DNA of 35,878 nt, taken from NCBI GenBank assembly GCA_964367095.1, contig CAYIXE010000005.1, positions 1 through 35,878 on the forward strand. The letters are read 5' to 3'. Positions within the stretch are counted from its first letter, which is position 1, and each line of letters starts with the position of its first letter. The notes under the pieces are model-generated. The model had not been told where the DNA came from. It made no database searches and saw nothing but the letters and a program-made list of their open reading frames with translations. The position numbers and the translations under genes were made by a program. Shown here piece after piece: positions 22,685-30,170 of this stretch. This DNA is from UBA927 sp964367095 (GTDB taxonomy: Bacteria; Patescibacteriota; Microgenomatia; UBA10105; UBA927).

Positions 22685-23568
22685 AAAACGTCGCCCTTTT
22701 TACAACCGTTTTTTTTACCGGACAACTTTTTCGTCCTGAACCATTCTTTATATCAGCCTTAGGATTTGTCGCATTTTGTCTTTTGTCATCATCAAACTAT
22801 ATTTTCAATGATGTCCTGGATGTTGAGGCCGACCGTAAACACCCATTTAAAAAATTCAGACCGATAGCAAGTGGAAAATTACCGGTCAACGTAGCACTTT
22901 TCACCTCATTTATATTGCTTTCAATGGGACTTCTCTTAAGTAAATATATCGGTCAATCATTTTTTATATTTTCCATTTTGTTTATCACTCTTCAATACAC
23001 CTATTCAGTATTATTTAAAAAAATATCCGTCATCGACATCATTGCGATAACAATAGGCTACGTACTTCGCGTGTATGCTGGAGAGGCGGCGACAGGTTCT
23101 CATATATCCATTTGGTTAGCGCTTGCAGCTCTCTCTTTGGCACTCTTTTTGGCAATTGGGAAACGCAGAGCCGAATTAACACTCATACAAAGCTATCAAG
23201 GAGTCCTGCCTAAAGACACTCGGGCCAGTCTTTCACACTATTCTGAAAAGTTACTTGATGCATATACGTCTATGTTTGCGACGTCGACATTTATATCCTA
23301 TACGTATTACACCTTTTTGGCACGACCCATAAATGAAGGGTTATTCTTTAAAAATTACAATGACTTCATCATCGACTTTCCTGAGCGCAAGTGGATGATG
23401 GTAACAATTCCGTTTGTTTTATATGGAATCATGCGCTATATGCAGCTTATTTATCATGGAAAAGGCGAGTCGCCTGAGCAAGTTTTGACCACTGATTTCC
23501 CATTGCTCTCAACCGTTCTTTTGTGGGCCACTGCCACTATGGTGGTCATTTATGGTATTGGAGGCTAA
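22630..23568 (+). CDS. UbiA-family polyprenyl-phosphate phosphoribosyltransferase (DPPR synthase-like)
   Basis: A 312-residue, about nine-helix UbiA-superfamily protein. The signature NDVLDVEADRKHPFKKFRPIASG (residues 60 onward) carries the ND-x-x-D-x-x-x-D metal motif and the K-x-F-R-P-I-A-S-G tail characteristic of decaprenyl-phosphate 5-phosphoribosyltransferase (Rv3806c type), which makes the precursor of decaprenyl-phospho-arabinose and ribose. The second acidic motif is weaker than in quinone-type UbiA enzymes. The ATG at 22630 lies inside the WecA-like gene; the frames overlap by 55 bp. Downstream epimerase genes are not in the window, so the final sugar (ribose or arabinose) is unknown. 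It ends exactly where the convergent PEGA gene ends. Confidence 0.82.
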   Translation: MGQLLYAILKAARPRQWLKNVALFTTVFFTGQLFRPEPFFISALGFVAFCLLSSSNYIFNDVLDVEADRKHPFKKFRPIASGKLPVNVALFTSFILLSMGLLLSKYIGQSFFIFSILFITLQYTYSVLFKKISVIDIIAITIGYVLRVYAGEAATGSHISIWLALAALSLALFLAIGKRRAELTLIQSYQGVLPKDTRASLSHYSEKLLDAYTSMFATSTFISYTYYTFLARPINEGLFFKNYNDFIIDFPERKWMMVTIPFVLYGIMRYMQLIYHGKGESPEQVLTTDFPLLSTVLLWATATMVVIYGIGG

Positions 23569-24459
23569 TTACTCTATCTTCTCTGCGTACTGACCGGATA
23601 TCCATCCGTCTTTTGTGGCTTCATAAGAAATTTCATACCAACCGGACTTTTCACTCACCACGTGATATTTCTCTCCGGGTTTTACACGCGCAGCTTCCGT
23701 AGCACTCGTTGTGGCATCAACACGGACGCGTAAAAATCCTGTCGGAGTATCTTTAATAATTACAAATGGCTTTTTGGGATCTGCGACGGCGGACGATGAC
23801 GCAGATTTTGTCGGAGTGACTTTCAGTGTCGGCGACGGCGTCCCTGATAGAGCAACTTCTGGTGTAACATCAGGTGTAGGCACTGCGCCTGAAAGAGCGA
23901 GTTTAAACGACGCAATGAGTTTAAATCCCGGAGTAAGACGCACTTTCATCGTACGTGTCAAAAATCCAGGGGAAGCGATGGTAAGTGTCTCTTCTCCGGA
24001 TTCTAAATCAGAAATAGTCATGGGTGTAATACCCTTTGAAGAATCATTTATCAAGATAGTCGCTCCATCAGGACTTGTAAGAACGGAAAGTTCCGGCTTT
24101 TTGGCCACACTTTTTTCAAGCCATAATATATCGATTGCAGAAGAAAGTTCGCTATCTGAGAGCACTGCATTGACGTAGGTCAAAAGATTTGGGTTTATAA
24201 TTATTTTTCCTTGCCAAGAAGACGTCTCACCTGTAGTCGTTTCAGGAACCAAACGAAGTGTGTATTCACCAGCCGTAACCTTTTCTTTAAATGGAGTTCT
24301 GCCCATATGTTTGTTATCCAAAAAGATACTGACAGTTGGCGCACTTTCCACTCGCAATTGTCCTTCTTTGGGCGTTCGTGAAGAAATAAACTTCATCACA
24401 CCAAAAATAAGCAAAAGTACGCCAACGATAAGAAGTATAAAGAAGCCTTTTCGTTTCAT
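23569..24459 (-). CDS. PEGA and SH3-like surface protein
   Basis: A 296-residue extracytoplasmic protein with one N-terminal transmembrane anchor (FFILLIVGVLLLIFGVMKFI). Two PEGA domains follow: the first has SAPTVSIFLDNKHMGRTPFKEKVTAGEYTLRL, and the second SPDGATILINDSSKGITPMTISDLESGEETLTI. After a Thr/Pro/Ser-rich linker (TPDVTPEVALSGTPSPTLKVTP) comes a C-terminal bacterial SH3 domain (GFLRVRVDAT...GEKYHVVSEKSGWYEISYE...GWISGQYAEK). PEGA and SH3 modules usually bind peptidoglycan or other wall ligands, so a structural role at the envelope is likely. A TATGAT box lies 12 nt before the ATG. Confidence 0.85.
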   Translation of the reverse strand: MKRKGFFILLIVGVLLLIFGVMKFISSRTPKEGQLRVESAPTVSIFLDNKHMGRTPFKEKVTAGEYTLRLVPETTTGETSSWQGKIIINPNLLTYVNAVLSDSELSSAIDILWLEKSVAKKPELSVLTSPDGATILINDSSKGITPMTISDLESGEETLTIASPGFLTRTMKVRLTPGFKLIASFKLALSGAVPTPDVTPEVALSGTPSPTLKVTPTKSASSSAVADPKKPFVIIKDTPTGFLRVRVDATTSATEAARVKPGEKYHVVSEKSGWYEISYEATKDGWISGQYAEKIE

Positions 24460-24471
24460 AAAGTGGCCTCA

Positions 24472-24477
24472 ATCATA
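24472..24477 (-). promoter_or_regulatory. -10 box (TATGAT) for the PEGA-SH3 gene
   Basis: TATGAT on the minus strand 12 nt before the ATG at 24459, giving a predicted leader of about 5-6 nt. No clear -35 was identified. Confidence 0.35.
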
Positions 24478-24525
24478 GCACACGTACTAAAACCCTGCAA
24501 CGCTGATTGTCCTATAGTAGGATAT

Positions 24526-24960
24526 TCACACAAGTGAAACTTCCCAAATGGTGGCATCTATACCATTCCCGTATCGATCCTTATAAAATCCTACCTGATG
24601 AAATCCCATTTTTACTAAAAACGGTTCTTTAGACGAATTCGCCTCAACATATGTACACGCCCTTCTACATCCCTTCTGTTTTGCTTCATCTAGGCAATAT
24701 TTCATAAGCGATCTTCCCACGCCTTGCCGTGAGTACATCTTATCAACGCAGATAAAATGCACCTGCGCTCTGATTTCGCAATCAATTGATCCAAAACCAA
24801 CGACATTCCTGCTCTGTTCAACGACAAAAAACTGCTCACCCCTATCAAACAATCTCTCTAAGCGTTTTTTCGTTAAATAATATTGATGTGGAAATCCATC
24901 GTTTTTTTGGATATCTATCATCTTTGGTATATCAGAAAGACCTGCGTGCCGGTGTGTCAT
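24526..24960 (-). CDS. GNAT family N-acetyltransferase
   Basis: A 144-residue GNAT: MTHRHAGLSDIPKMIDIQ start, strand VVEQSRNVVGFGSIDC, the acetyl-CoA pyrophosphate-binding motif SRQGVGRSLMKYCLDEA (Q/R-x-x-G-x-G/A), then RRACTYVEANSSKEPFLVKMGFHQVGFYK, which matches GNAT motif B. The acceptor is unknown. The start ATGA overlaps the stop of the upstream alpha/beta hydrolase, so it is the last gene of a coupled operon (27290 down to 24526) with no promoter of its own visible. Confidence 0.88.
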   Translation of the reverse strand: MTHRHAGLSDIPKMIDIQKNDGFPHQYYLTKKRLERLFDRGEQFFVVEQSRNVVGFGSIDCEIRAQVHFICVDKMYSRQGVGRSLMKYCLDEAKQKGCRRACTYVEANSSKEPFLVKMGFHQVGFYKDRYGNGIDATIWEVSLV

Positions 24961-25745
24961 AAATGCTTTACAAAAAAATTAATAACAGACGAATGAATCT
25001 GTTTCATAAGTGATAAATCTGACTTATACTTATGTACTAAAGCATCAACTACTAATAAATGTTTCTGACATTGGAGTGCTTCATATAATTTTTTTGTTTC
25101 CTGCCATGGCACTTCTCTATCCGCCTTTCCTGCTATAACAAGCGCTTGTGCATGTTTTATACGATGTGCCGCTTGAAGCACGTCGTGTTTTGATGACTCA
25201 GCATCTGTAAAGTACGTGTAAGGTACTTTTACTATTTTTCCATCTCTACCGCTGATTTTTTCAAAATATCCGGTTTTCTCCCATTCTTTTTGCAATAATC
25301 CATACATTGTTCCAACAAATGACACAGGTACAGAAACTAGACATAACGAACGTATATCAATATGGTCAGCGCAAAATAATACAGCTAATTTTCCACCTAT
25401 ACTATGGCCATACACACCAATCCGAGTTATATCAACGTACGATAATTCGAATATATAGCGAAAAATTGCTTCCGCATCATCTCTATAATTACTAAAACGG
25501 TAATCTGACGCAAGCGTTCCATCGCTATCCCCAAATCCTGACTGGGTAAACCGCAAAGATGCAATCCCTTTTTCAGCTAGTCTTTTGGCTATATCAACCA
25601 AATTAATCTCTTCCTTGTATCCAGTAAATCCGTGAAGGAGGATGACGAAAGGAAGTTTTCCACGTATCGTTGGCTTATAAATTTCTGCTGAAAGTCGCAG
25701 TCCTTTTTGATTCAATATTTGAACTGAAATATTATCAAATGTCAT
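24957..25745 (-). CDS. Alpha/beta hydrolase (esterase-like)
   Basis: An alpha/beta hydrolase of 262 residues. It has the oxyanion-hole strand FVILLHGFTGYKEE, the loop SLRFTQSGFGDSDG, the nucleophile elbow GHSIGG, and an acid-plus-His region with VIAGKADREVPW and VDALVHKYK. The ATG at 25745 overlaps the upstream stop by ATGA, which decides the start over an in-frame upstream codon at 25760. The protein lacks a signal peptide, so it acts in the cytoplasm. The neighbour upstream is a second hydrolase of different sequence. The substrate is unknown. Confidence 0.86.
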   Translation of the reverse strand: MTFDNISVQILNQKGLRLSAEIYKPTIRGKLPFVILLHGFTGYKEEINLVDIAKRLAEKGIASLRFTQSGFGDSDGTLASDYRFSNYRDDAEAIFRYIFELSYVDITRIGVYGHSIGGKLAVLFCADHIDIRSLCLVSVPVSFVGTMYGLLQKEWEKTGYFEKISGRDGKIVKVPYTYFTDAESSKHDVLQAAHRIKHAQALVIAGKADREVPWQETKKLYEALQCQKHLLVVDALVHKYKSDLSLMKQIHSSVINFFVKHL

Positions 25746-26611
25746 AAAGCAGTAATCCAATCTATAATTACCGAGACAACTTCAGGCTCGTGTCCATTAT
25801 AACGATGAAGCGCATCGGGGATGATAACGCTTTTATATATAGGTGATGTCGTATGACTATCAAATGCTTGTTGAATTTCCTTGATAGGCCTGTCAGCAAC
25901 CTCATCTTTTTGTGAAAGGATTACTAATAGTGGAATCTTAATTTTTGAAAACATCACAAGTTTTGGTTCTTCTTCTCCATAATCAAATACATCTTCAGAT
26001 GATCGTGGATCAAATAAGCTGATAAACCGCTTCGGGGTAAGAGGGAAAAAATGATATCCAAACAAAAGATTGTCTCCTTTTCCCTCACATATCAATTTTT
26101 TCATAAACGGAAGATGTTTTCTGGCGTCTGGCGCACTAAGCCGATCGCTGATAGGACCTGATAAAATAACACTAATTACATGAGGGTTGTTTTGTGCAGC
26201 CGCATAATAACACGCCTTATTAGCCCCTGTGCTATGACCAATAAGGACTATTTCTTCATATCCTTTGGCAACTAAAAAATCTATTCCCGCATTTATATCT
26301 AGTACACTTTCTTCAAATATTTCTGCCCCGGCACCGGCTTGATAATATGAATAACCATATGGCGAGGTGCTGTCTTTTTTTCGTATACCGGCAAGCACAT
26401 CATGACCCCGACTGTTAAAATGGGCAAATCCCCAACCTTTATTTTCCAAAGCTTCTACTAGAAGCCTGGTAAGTCTTACTTCGTGATAAAATGCAGAGCT
26501 TAATCCATGCATCCATAAAACTGCGCGATGCTTTTTGATTGTTGGCTCTGAATATATTCCTTGAAGTAAAAGACCATCTTTGGTCACTATTTCCTCGAGA
26601 GAACAGTTCAT
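25742..26611 (-). CDS. Alpha/beta hydrolase (DUF1749-like)
   Basis: A 289-residue alpha/beta hydrolase: VLWMHGLSSAFYHEVRL (HG oxyanion strand), FAHFNSRGHD, nucleophile elbow IGHSTGANKACYYAAAQNNP, PLLVILSQKDEVADRP (acid) and IIPDALHRYNGHE (His). The HSTGANKACYY elbow and NSRGHD segment resemble DUF1749-type hydrolases. The ATG at 26611 is used instead of an in-frame upstream codon at 26665 because TATAAT (26618-26623) sits exactly 6 nt before it and overlaps the upstream gene's stop. It overlaps the next gene by ATGA. The substrate is unknown. Confidence 0.85.
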   Translation of the reverse strand: MNCSLEEIVTKDGLLLQGIYSEPTIKKHRAVLWMHGLSSAFYHEVRLTRLLVEALENKGWGFAHFNSRGHDVLAGIRKKDSTSPYGYSYYQAGAGAEIFEESVLDINAGIDFLVAKGYEEIVLIGHSTGANKACYYAAAQNNPHVISVILSGPISDRLSAPDARKHLPFMKKLICEGKGDNLLFGYHFFPLTPKRFISLFDPRSSEDVFDYGEEEPKLVMFSKIKIPLLVILSQKDEVADRPIKEIQQAFDSHTTSPIYKSVIIPDALHRYNGHEPEVVSVIIDWITAL

Positions 26612-26617
26612 ACCATT

Positions 26618-26623
26618 ATTATA
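26618..26623 (-). promoter_or_regulatory. -10 box (TATAAT) for the DUF1749-like hydrolase
   Basis: TATAAT overlaps the stop codon of the upstream membrane-protein gene and lies 6 nt before the ATG at 26611, so a transcript from here would begin at the start codon. The -35 region is weak. Confidence 0.45.
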
Positions 26624-27290
26624 ACAGCTGCCACTTTTTTGCATTTGGAAACCAATACGACACAAAAAATAGATACGCCAATATATGAATACTTGTAGTT
26701 ATTAATACGTGTCCAGACAAAAGTAGCGGACCAAATAATACACCCATAGGAACACTTGCTTTTAGCCAAAATATTGCGGCTTTTCTGTCCGGCATTAAAC
26801 AAATATGAATAAAATGTGTAAAAACTATAAAACAAAAAAACAATAATAATTTATAGAAACCATAAGATATAAAACTAAGTAACACGAAAAAAACATAAAG
26901 CAGTTGCGCCTGTTGAAAAAGTATCTCAAAATACTTCATGAGCATAACCCTGTACTCAAATCGCACGACGAATCGAAATGGATATTCCTTTATATATTCC
27001 ACAGGTTTCTTTCCAAAGCTCCTGACATACCAAGGAATTCCAAGCCAAGCTGCTGTAATCAACAAAAATAAACCAACAGTCACTGGTGAATAAACAAAAA
27101 CAATAACATCTGTATTTGGTAATACTAACAATGCTGACCCAACTACAAACAACGCGCTTTGCAAAAAGGCTCGAAACCATGAAATCTCCAAAAACGTTCT
27201 CCGTTTATACGGCAAATATGCAATCGTCGTAAGGATAATAAAAAATAATATTTCTTTTTGTAATATCCCATTCTTCACAATGCTTTCCAT
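26619..27290 (-). CDS. Hypothetical polytopic membrane protein
   Basis: A 223-residue protein with six or so hydrophobic segments: EILFFIILTTIAYL, FLQSALFVVGSALLVLP, VIVFVYSPVTVGLFLLITAAWLG, LLYVFFVLLSFISYGFYKLLLFFCFIVFTHFIHI, and near the end WLKASVPMGVLFGPLLLSGHVLITTSIHILAYLFFVSYW. Basic loops (KRR, KKPVEYIKEYPFR) fit the positive-inside rule. I do not recognise a family. It is the first gene of the operon with two hydrolases and a GNAT. A TATAGT box is 7 nt before the ATG and a 20-bp palindrome covers the -35 region. Confidence 0.72.
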   Translation of the reverse strand: MESIVKNGILQKEILFFIILTTIAYLPYKRRTFLEISWFRAFLQSALFVVGSALLVLPNTDVIVFVYSPVTVGLFLLITAAWLGIPWYVRSFGKKPVEYIKEYPFRFVVRFEYRVMLMKYFEILFQQAQLLYVFFVLLSFISYGFYKLLLFFCFIVFTHFIHICLMPDRKAAIFWLKASVPMGVLFGPLLLSGHVLITTSIHILAYLFFVSYWFPNAKKWQLL

Positions 27291-27297
27291 ATATTTA

Positions 27298-27303
27298 ACT
27301 ATA
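27298..27303 (-). promoter_or_regulatory. -10 box (TATAGT) for the membrane-protein/hydrolase operon
   Basis: TATAGT lies 7 nt before the ATG at 27290, consistent with a transcript of 0-1 nt leader. Its -35 position (27321-27326) falls within the palindromic operator candidate. Confidence 0.45.
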
Positions 27304-27308
27304 CCTTC

Positions 27309-27340
27309 ATCATGCTAACATGTTAGCATGCTAGCATGAT
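27309..27340. promoter_or_regulatory. Candidate operator: 20-bp palindrome with extra half-sites
   Basis: CATGCTAACATGTTAGCATG (27311-27330) is a perfect 20-bp palindrome. A second, overlapping palindrome CATGCTAGCATG (27327-27338) adds two half-sites, and the outer ends ATCATGCTA and TAGCATGAT are also complementary. It has no T-run, so a terminator is unlikely. It overlaps the presumed -35 of the operon, which would suit repressor binding. Confidence 0.5.
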
Positions 27341-27355
27341 AATATATTTCAATGT

Positions 27356-27985
27356 TTATTTTCTTGCAATCACAGTAATCCACCACAAATCTCGAAGCGA
27401 TGAATTTATATCTTTTTCGTTTCTACGAAAAATCTTTTCCACTCGAAACCCAGCTTTTTCTACCAACCCCTGTAGTTCATCTGGCATAATATACGTGAAG
27501 TGTCGGATCTGATTATTCGAGAGCTTCTCGAAAACATCTCCCTCTCCCATACCCTCTTTCATCCGTATATATAATAATCCAGCATTTAAAAGTATAGAAT
27601 GAAAATTTCGCAATACTCCCAAAATTTCATCACGTTTCAAATGAAGAAGCACTGCACACGCCCATATCGCATCAAAAGAGTTGTCTTTAAATAATTTATC
27701 ACGCAAATCTCCACGAATAAATTTCAAATTTGGGGCTTTCCGTTTTGCGATTGCTAACAAATTCTCTGATAAATCAATACCTGTAGTCTTATGTCCTTTT
27801 TTGGAAAAAAATATACTGTCACGACCTGCTGCACATCCAACATCTAAAATTCTTGCATCTGGCTTGAGCAAAGAAAGAAATAATTCTCTTTCCTGCTCTG
27901 GAGTAAAAGATTCTAATTTTACCGCATACGACGTAGCAATCGCATCATACGTCGCTACCGTTTTAATAACATGATCATTAATCAT
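27356..27985 (-). CDS. Class I SAM-dependent methyltransferase
   Basis: A 209-residue Rossmann-type methyltransferase: motif I ILDVGCAAGRDSIFFSKKGHKTTGIDLSENLLAIA (residues 46 onward), motif II region LKFIRGDLRDKLFKDNSFDAIWACAVLLHL, then the C-terminal strands with LRNFHSILLNAGLLYIRMKEG. It most resembles small-molecule or UbiE-like enzymes, but the substrate cannot be predicted. The ATG is 8 nt past a TATACT box (27994-27999), which directly follows the groEL terminator, so it is transcribed on its own, with a leader of about 2 nt. Confidence 0.88.
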   Translation of the reverse strand: MINDHVIKTVATYDAIATSYAVKLESFTPEQERELFLSLLKPDARILDVGCAAGRDSIFFSKKGHKTTGIDLSENLLAIAKRKAPNLKFIRGDLRDKLFKDNSFDAIWACAVLLHLKRDEILGVLRNFHSILLNAGLLYIRMKEGMGEGDVFEKLSNNQIRHFTYIMPDELQGLVEKAGFRVEKIFRRNEKDINSSLRDLWWITVIARK

Positions 27986-27993
27986 ACGAGGCT

Positions 27994-27999
27994 AGTATA
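27994..27999 (-). promoter_or_regulatory. -10 box (TATACT) for the methyltransferase
   Basis: TATACT lies 8 nt before the ATG at 27985 and abuts the terminator hairpin at 28002-28031, so termination of the groEL transcript and initiation of this one are only a few bases apart. Confidence 0.45.
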
Positions 28000-28001
28000 C
28001 C

Positions 28002-28031
28002 AAAAGTCCCCCGCTACTGCGGAGGACTTTT
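28002..28031 (-). terminator. Intrinsic terminator after groEL
   Basis: Stem AAAAGTCC/GGACTTTT, then one C-A mismatch, then CCGC/GCGG around a 4-nt loop. On the minus strand the 3' arm ends in CTTTTGG, giving a short U-tract. It terminates groES-groEL. Confidence 0.7.
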
Positions 28032-28050
28032 GATTAATTATTAATTTGTT

Positions 28051-28080
28051 AACCCCACTTCGCTAAAGCTTCGAGGGGTT
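28051..28080. repeat. Palindromic element downstream of groEL (family C)
   Basis: AACCCC and GGGGTT arms, an inner GCT/AGC stem and facing TTC/TTC internal loops. The same layout, inverted, occurs between groES and groEL. It is probably a dispersed repeat that may also form a hairpin in the groEL 3' UTR. Confidence 0.55.
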
Positions 28081-28089
28081 TCGCTTCGC

Positions 28090-29739
28090 TCAATAATCCA
28101 TCCCACCCATGCCACCCATTCCTCCAGGCATACCTCCACCAGATGGAGCATCCTTTTTCTCAGGAATGTCAGTAATGAGCGCTTCGGTAGTCAATATCAT
28201 CATACCGACAGACACTGCATTCTGCACTGCAGATCGGGTCACCTTCACGGGATCTATGACCCCAGCTGCTATCATGGAACCAAACTGCATCGTCATGGCA
28301 TTAAAGCCAAAGTCGGCACTTCCTTTATTTTCTTCGACAGTTTTAAGGACCCATCCAGAATCAGCCCCTGCATTTTCAGCTATCATACGGATTGGCTCAC
28401 CCAACGCTTTATAGAGTATATCTACTCCCGTTTTTTCATCCGCATTATCAAGCGTTTCCTTAAGTTTGAGCAGTAATCCTCGAGCACGAAGTACTGCAAC
28501 GCCTCCTCCCGGGACTATTCCCTCTTCCAAAGCAGCTTTCGTCGCGGCAACTGCATCATTGACTCGTTCTTTTTTGTCTTTCAGCTCAATTTCTGTCGCT
28601 GCTCCGACATTTATAACGGCGACACCACCCGCCAACTTTGCAAGTCTTTCCTGAAACTTTTCGCGATCAAAATCTGATGTCGTTTCATCAATCGCTGTTC
28701 TAATTTGTGCGACACGCGCTTTCACTGTGGCTGACGTGCCTTTGCCGCCTATAATTCGGCACGCTTCTTTATCCGCCCAAACTTTATCAGCTCGTCCACA
28801 ATCCTCTACGGTAACGTTATCGAGCTTCCTGCCAGTATCTTCAGAGATAACTGTACCGCCGGTTAAGATTGCAATATCTTCAAGCATTTCTTTACGTCTA
28901 TCACCAAATCCAGGCGCCTTTACCGCTAAAACGTTTAAAGTGCCGCGAAGTTTATTGACAACCAACGTCGCAAGCGCTTCGGCATCGATATCGTCAGCAA
29001 TGATGACAAGATTTTTACTCACCTTTACAAATCCTTCCAAAAATGGAAGAAGGTCGGCAATGGCTGAAATTTTCTTGTCGGTGATAAGAATATATGGATC
29101 TGCAATTTCAGCCTCCATCCGTTCAGCATTTGTCACAAAGTATGCAGACGCATATCCTTTGTCAAACTCCATACCCTCTTTGTACTCTATCTCCATCGTA
29201 AGCCCCTTGCCTTCCTCTACAGTGACTACACCGTCTTTGCCAACTTTGGTAAGAGCTTCGGCGATAAGGGCACCAATTTTTTCATCTTGTGCAGAAATAG
29301 TAGCTACCTTGGCTACATCAGCATCTTTGACCGTCTTTGACATTTTCTTTAATTCTGCTACGACAGACTCAAGCGCTTTTTCCATGCCCGTTTTAAGCTG
29401 CATAGGATTAGCTCCTGCTGTCACGTTTTTAAATCCAATATTGACAATTGCTTGGGTCAAAAGCGTTGAAGTAGTAGTCCCATCTCCCGCCACATCATTG
29501 GTTTTGCTCGCGGCTTCTTTGACAAGCTGCGCTCCCATATTCTCAAATGGGTCGGCAAGCTCAATTTCTTTGGCTACTGAAACACCGTCATGGATGACGT
29601 TTGGAGCGCCCCATTTTTTGTCAATCGCGACATTACGGCCTTTAGGCCCCAATGTCGTAACGACGGCCTTGGCTAAAATATTGACGCCGCGAATAAGCGC
29701 CTGTCGTGCATCCTCAGAAAACTTCAGTTGTTTTGCCAT
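28090..29739 (-). CDS. groL: Chaperonin GroEL (60 kDa)
   Basis: The GroEL ring subunit folds proteins in an ATP-driven double-ring chamber with GroES, in the cytoplasm. This 549-residue protein carries VTTLGPKGRNV near the N-terminus, the ATP-binding GDGTTTSTLL, the apical domain, GGGVAVLRA, and a GGM repeat tail ending in GGMGGMDY. Length and motifs are those of an intact GroEL. A clear Shine-Dalgarno (GAAAGGAT) lies 8 nt before the ATG, unlike most genes here. The spacing from groES is 62 nt and contains a palindromic hairpin followed by TTTT. The stop codon is TGA. Confidence 0.98.
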   Translation of the reverse strand: MAKQLKFSEDARQALIRGVNILAKAVVTTLGPKGRNVAIDKKWGAPNVIHDGVSVAKEIELADPFENMGAQLVKEAASKTNDVAGDGTTTSTLLTQAIVNIGFKNVTAGANPMQLKTGMEKALESVVAELKKMSKTVKDADVAKVATISAQDEKIGALIAEALTKVGKDGVVTVEEGKGLTMEIEYKEGMEFDKGYASAYFVTNAERMEAEIADPYILITDKKISAIADLLPFLEGFVKVSKNLVIIADDIDAEALATLVVNKLRGTLNVLAVKAPGFGDRRKEMLEDIAILTGGTVISEDTGRKLDNVTVEDCGRADKVWADKEACRIIGGKGTSATVKARVAQIRTAIDETTSDFDREKFQERLAKLAGGVAVINVGAATEIELKDKKERVNDAVAATKAALEEGIVPGGGVAVLRARGLLLKLKETLDNADEKTGVDILYKALGEPIRMIAENAGADSGWVLKTVEENKGSADFGFNAMTMQFGSMIAAGVIDPVKVTRSAVQNAVSVGMMILTTEALITDIPEKKDAPSGGGMPGGMGGMGGMDY

Positions 29740-29759
29740 ATATTTTTATCCTTTCTAAA

Positions 29760-29791
29760 ACCCCGCGAAGCTCTTTGAGCGAAGTGGGGCT
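29760..29791 (-). repeat. Palindromic hairpin between groES and groEL (possible attenuator)
   Basis: Stem CCCCGC/GTGGGG (one G-U), symmetric GAA/GAA internal loop, then GCTC/GAGC with a TTT loop. In the direction of transcription the stem is followed by TTTT, so it could terminate part of the mRNA before groEL. It is the inverted relative of 28051-28080. Confidence 0.55.
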
Positions 29792-29801
29792 ACATTTAAT
29801 A

Positions 29802-30095
29802 TTACTCAATAATAGCCAATATATCTTTTTGTTCAACCAGCATCCATTCTTTGCCCTCTACTTTTATTTCATTCCCTCCCCATTTTTTATACATCACTTT
29901 TTGTCCTACTTTCACAATCATAACCACTTTATTTCCTTTTTCATCCATTCCGCCTTCACCCACAGCCATCACTTCTCCCATTTGCGGTTTTTCTTTTGCA
30001 CTGTCCGGCAACACTAAGCCAGAAGGCAATCTTGTCTCTGCCTCAAGAGGCTTTATGAGGACATTATCAAACAACGGTTTTATCTTTTGTGCCAT
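29802..30095 (-). CDS. groS: Co-chaperonin GroES (10 kDa)
   Basis: GroES caps the GroEL chamber. The 97-residue protein has the standard layout: IKPLFDNVLIKPLEAETRLPSGLVLPDSAKEKPQMGEVMAVGEG, a mobile-loop region (ETRLPSGLVLPDSAKE), then VGQKVMYKKWGGNEIKVEGKEWMLVEQKDILAIIE. A strong GGGAGGTG ribosome-binding site is 4 nt before the ATG, the best in the window. It is the first gene of the operon. A near-consensus promoter with a CIRCE-like operator lies about 67 nt upstream. Confidence 0.97.
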   Translation of the reverse strand: MAQKIKPLFDNVLIKPLEAETRLPSGLVLPDSAKEKPQMGEVMAVGEGGMDEKGNKVVMIVKVGQKVMYKKWGGNEIKVEGKEWMLVEQKDILAIIE

Positions 30096-30143
30096 ATGAC
30101 ACCTCCCTTTTGTAACAATGTTTTATATACGACTTGCCTCTCA

Positions 30144-30170
30144 CTGGCAGTCTATAGAAGTGAGTGCTAT
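30144..30170 (-). promoter_or_regulatory. CIRCE-like operator (HrcA site) for groESL
   Basis: Read on the minus strand: ATAGCACTC, 9-nt spacer, GACTGCCAG. The CIRCE consensus is TTAGCACTC-N9-GAGTGCTAA; the first arm matches 8 of 9 and the second 6 of 9. It begins in the last bases of the -10 box and covers the transcript start, the classic location for HrcA repression. No hrcA gene is in the window. Confidence 0.75.

Noticed and set aside
28727..29758. A 343-codon open frame on the + strand across groEL.
   Set aside because: It is fully antisense to an unambiguous GroEL and has no domain or start signal. Open antisense frames are common in strongly conserved genes with biased codon use.
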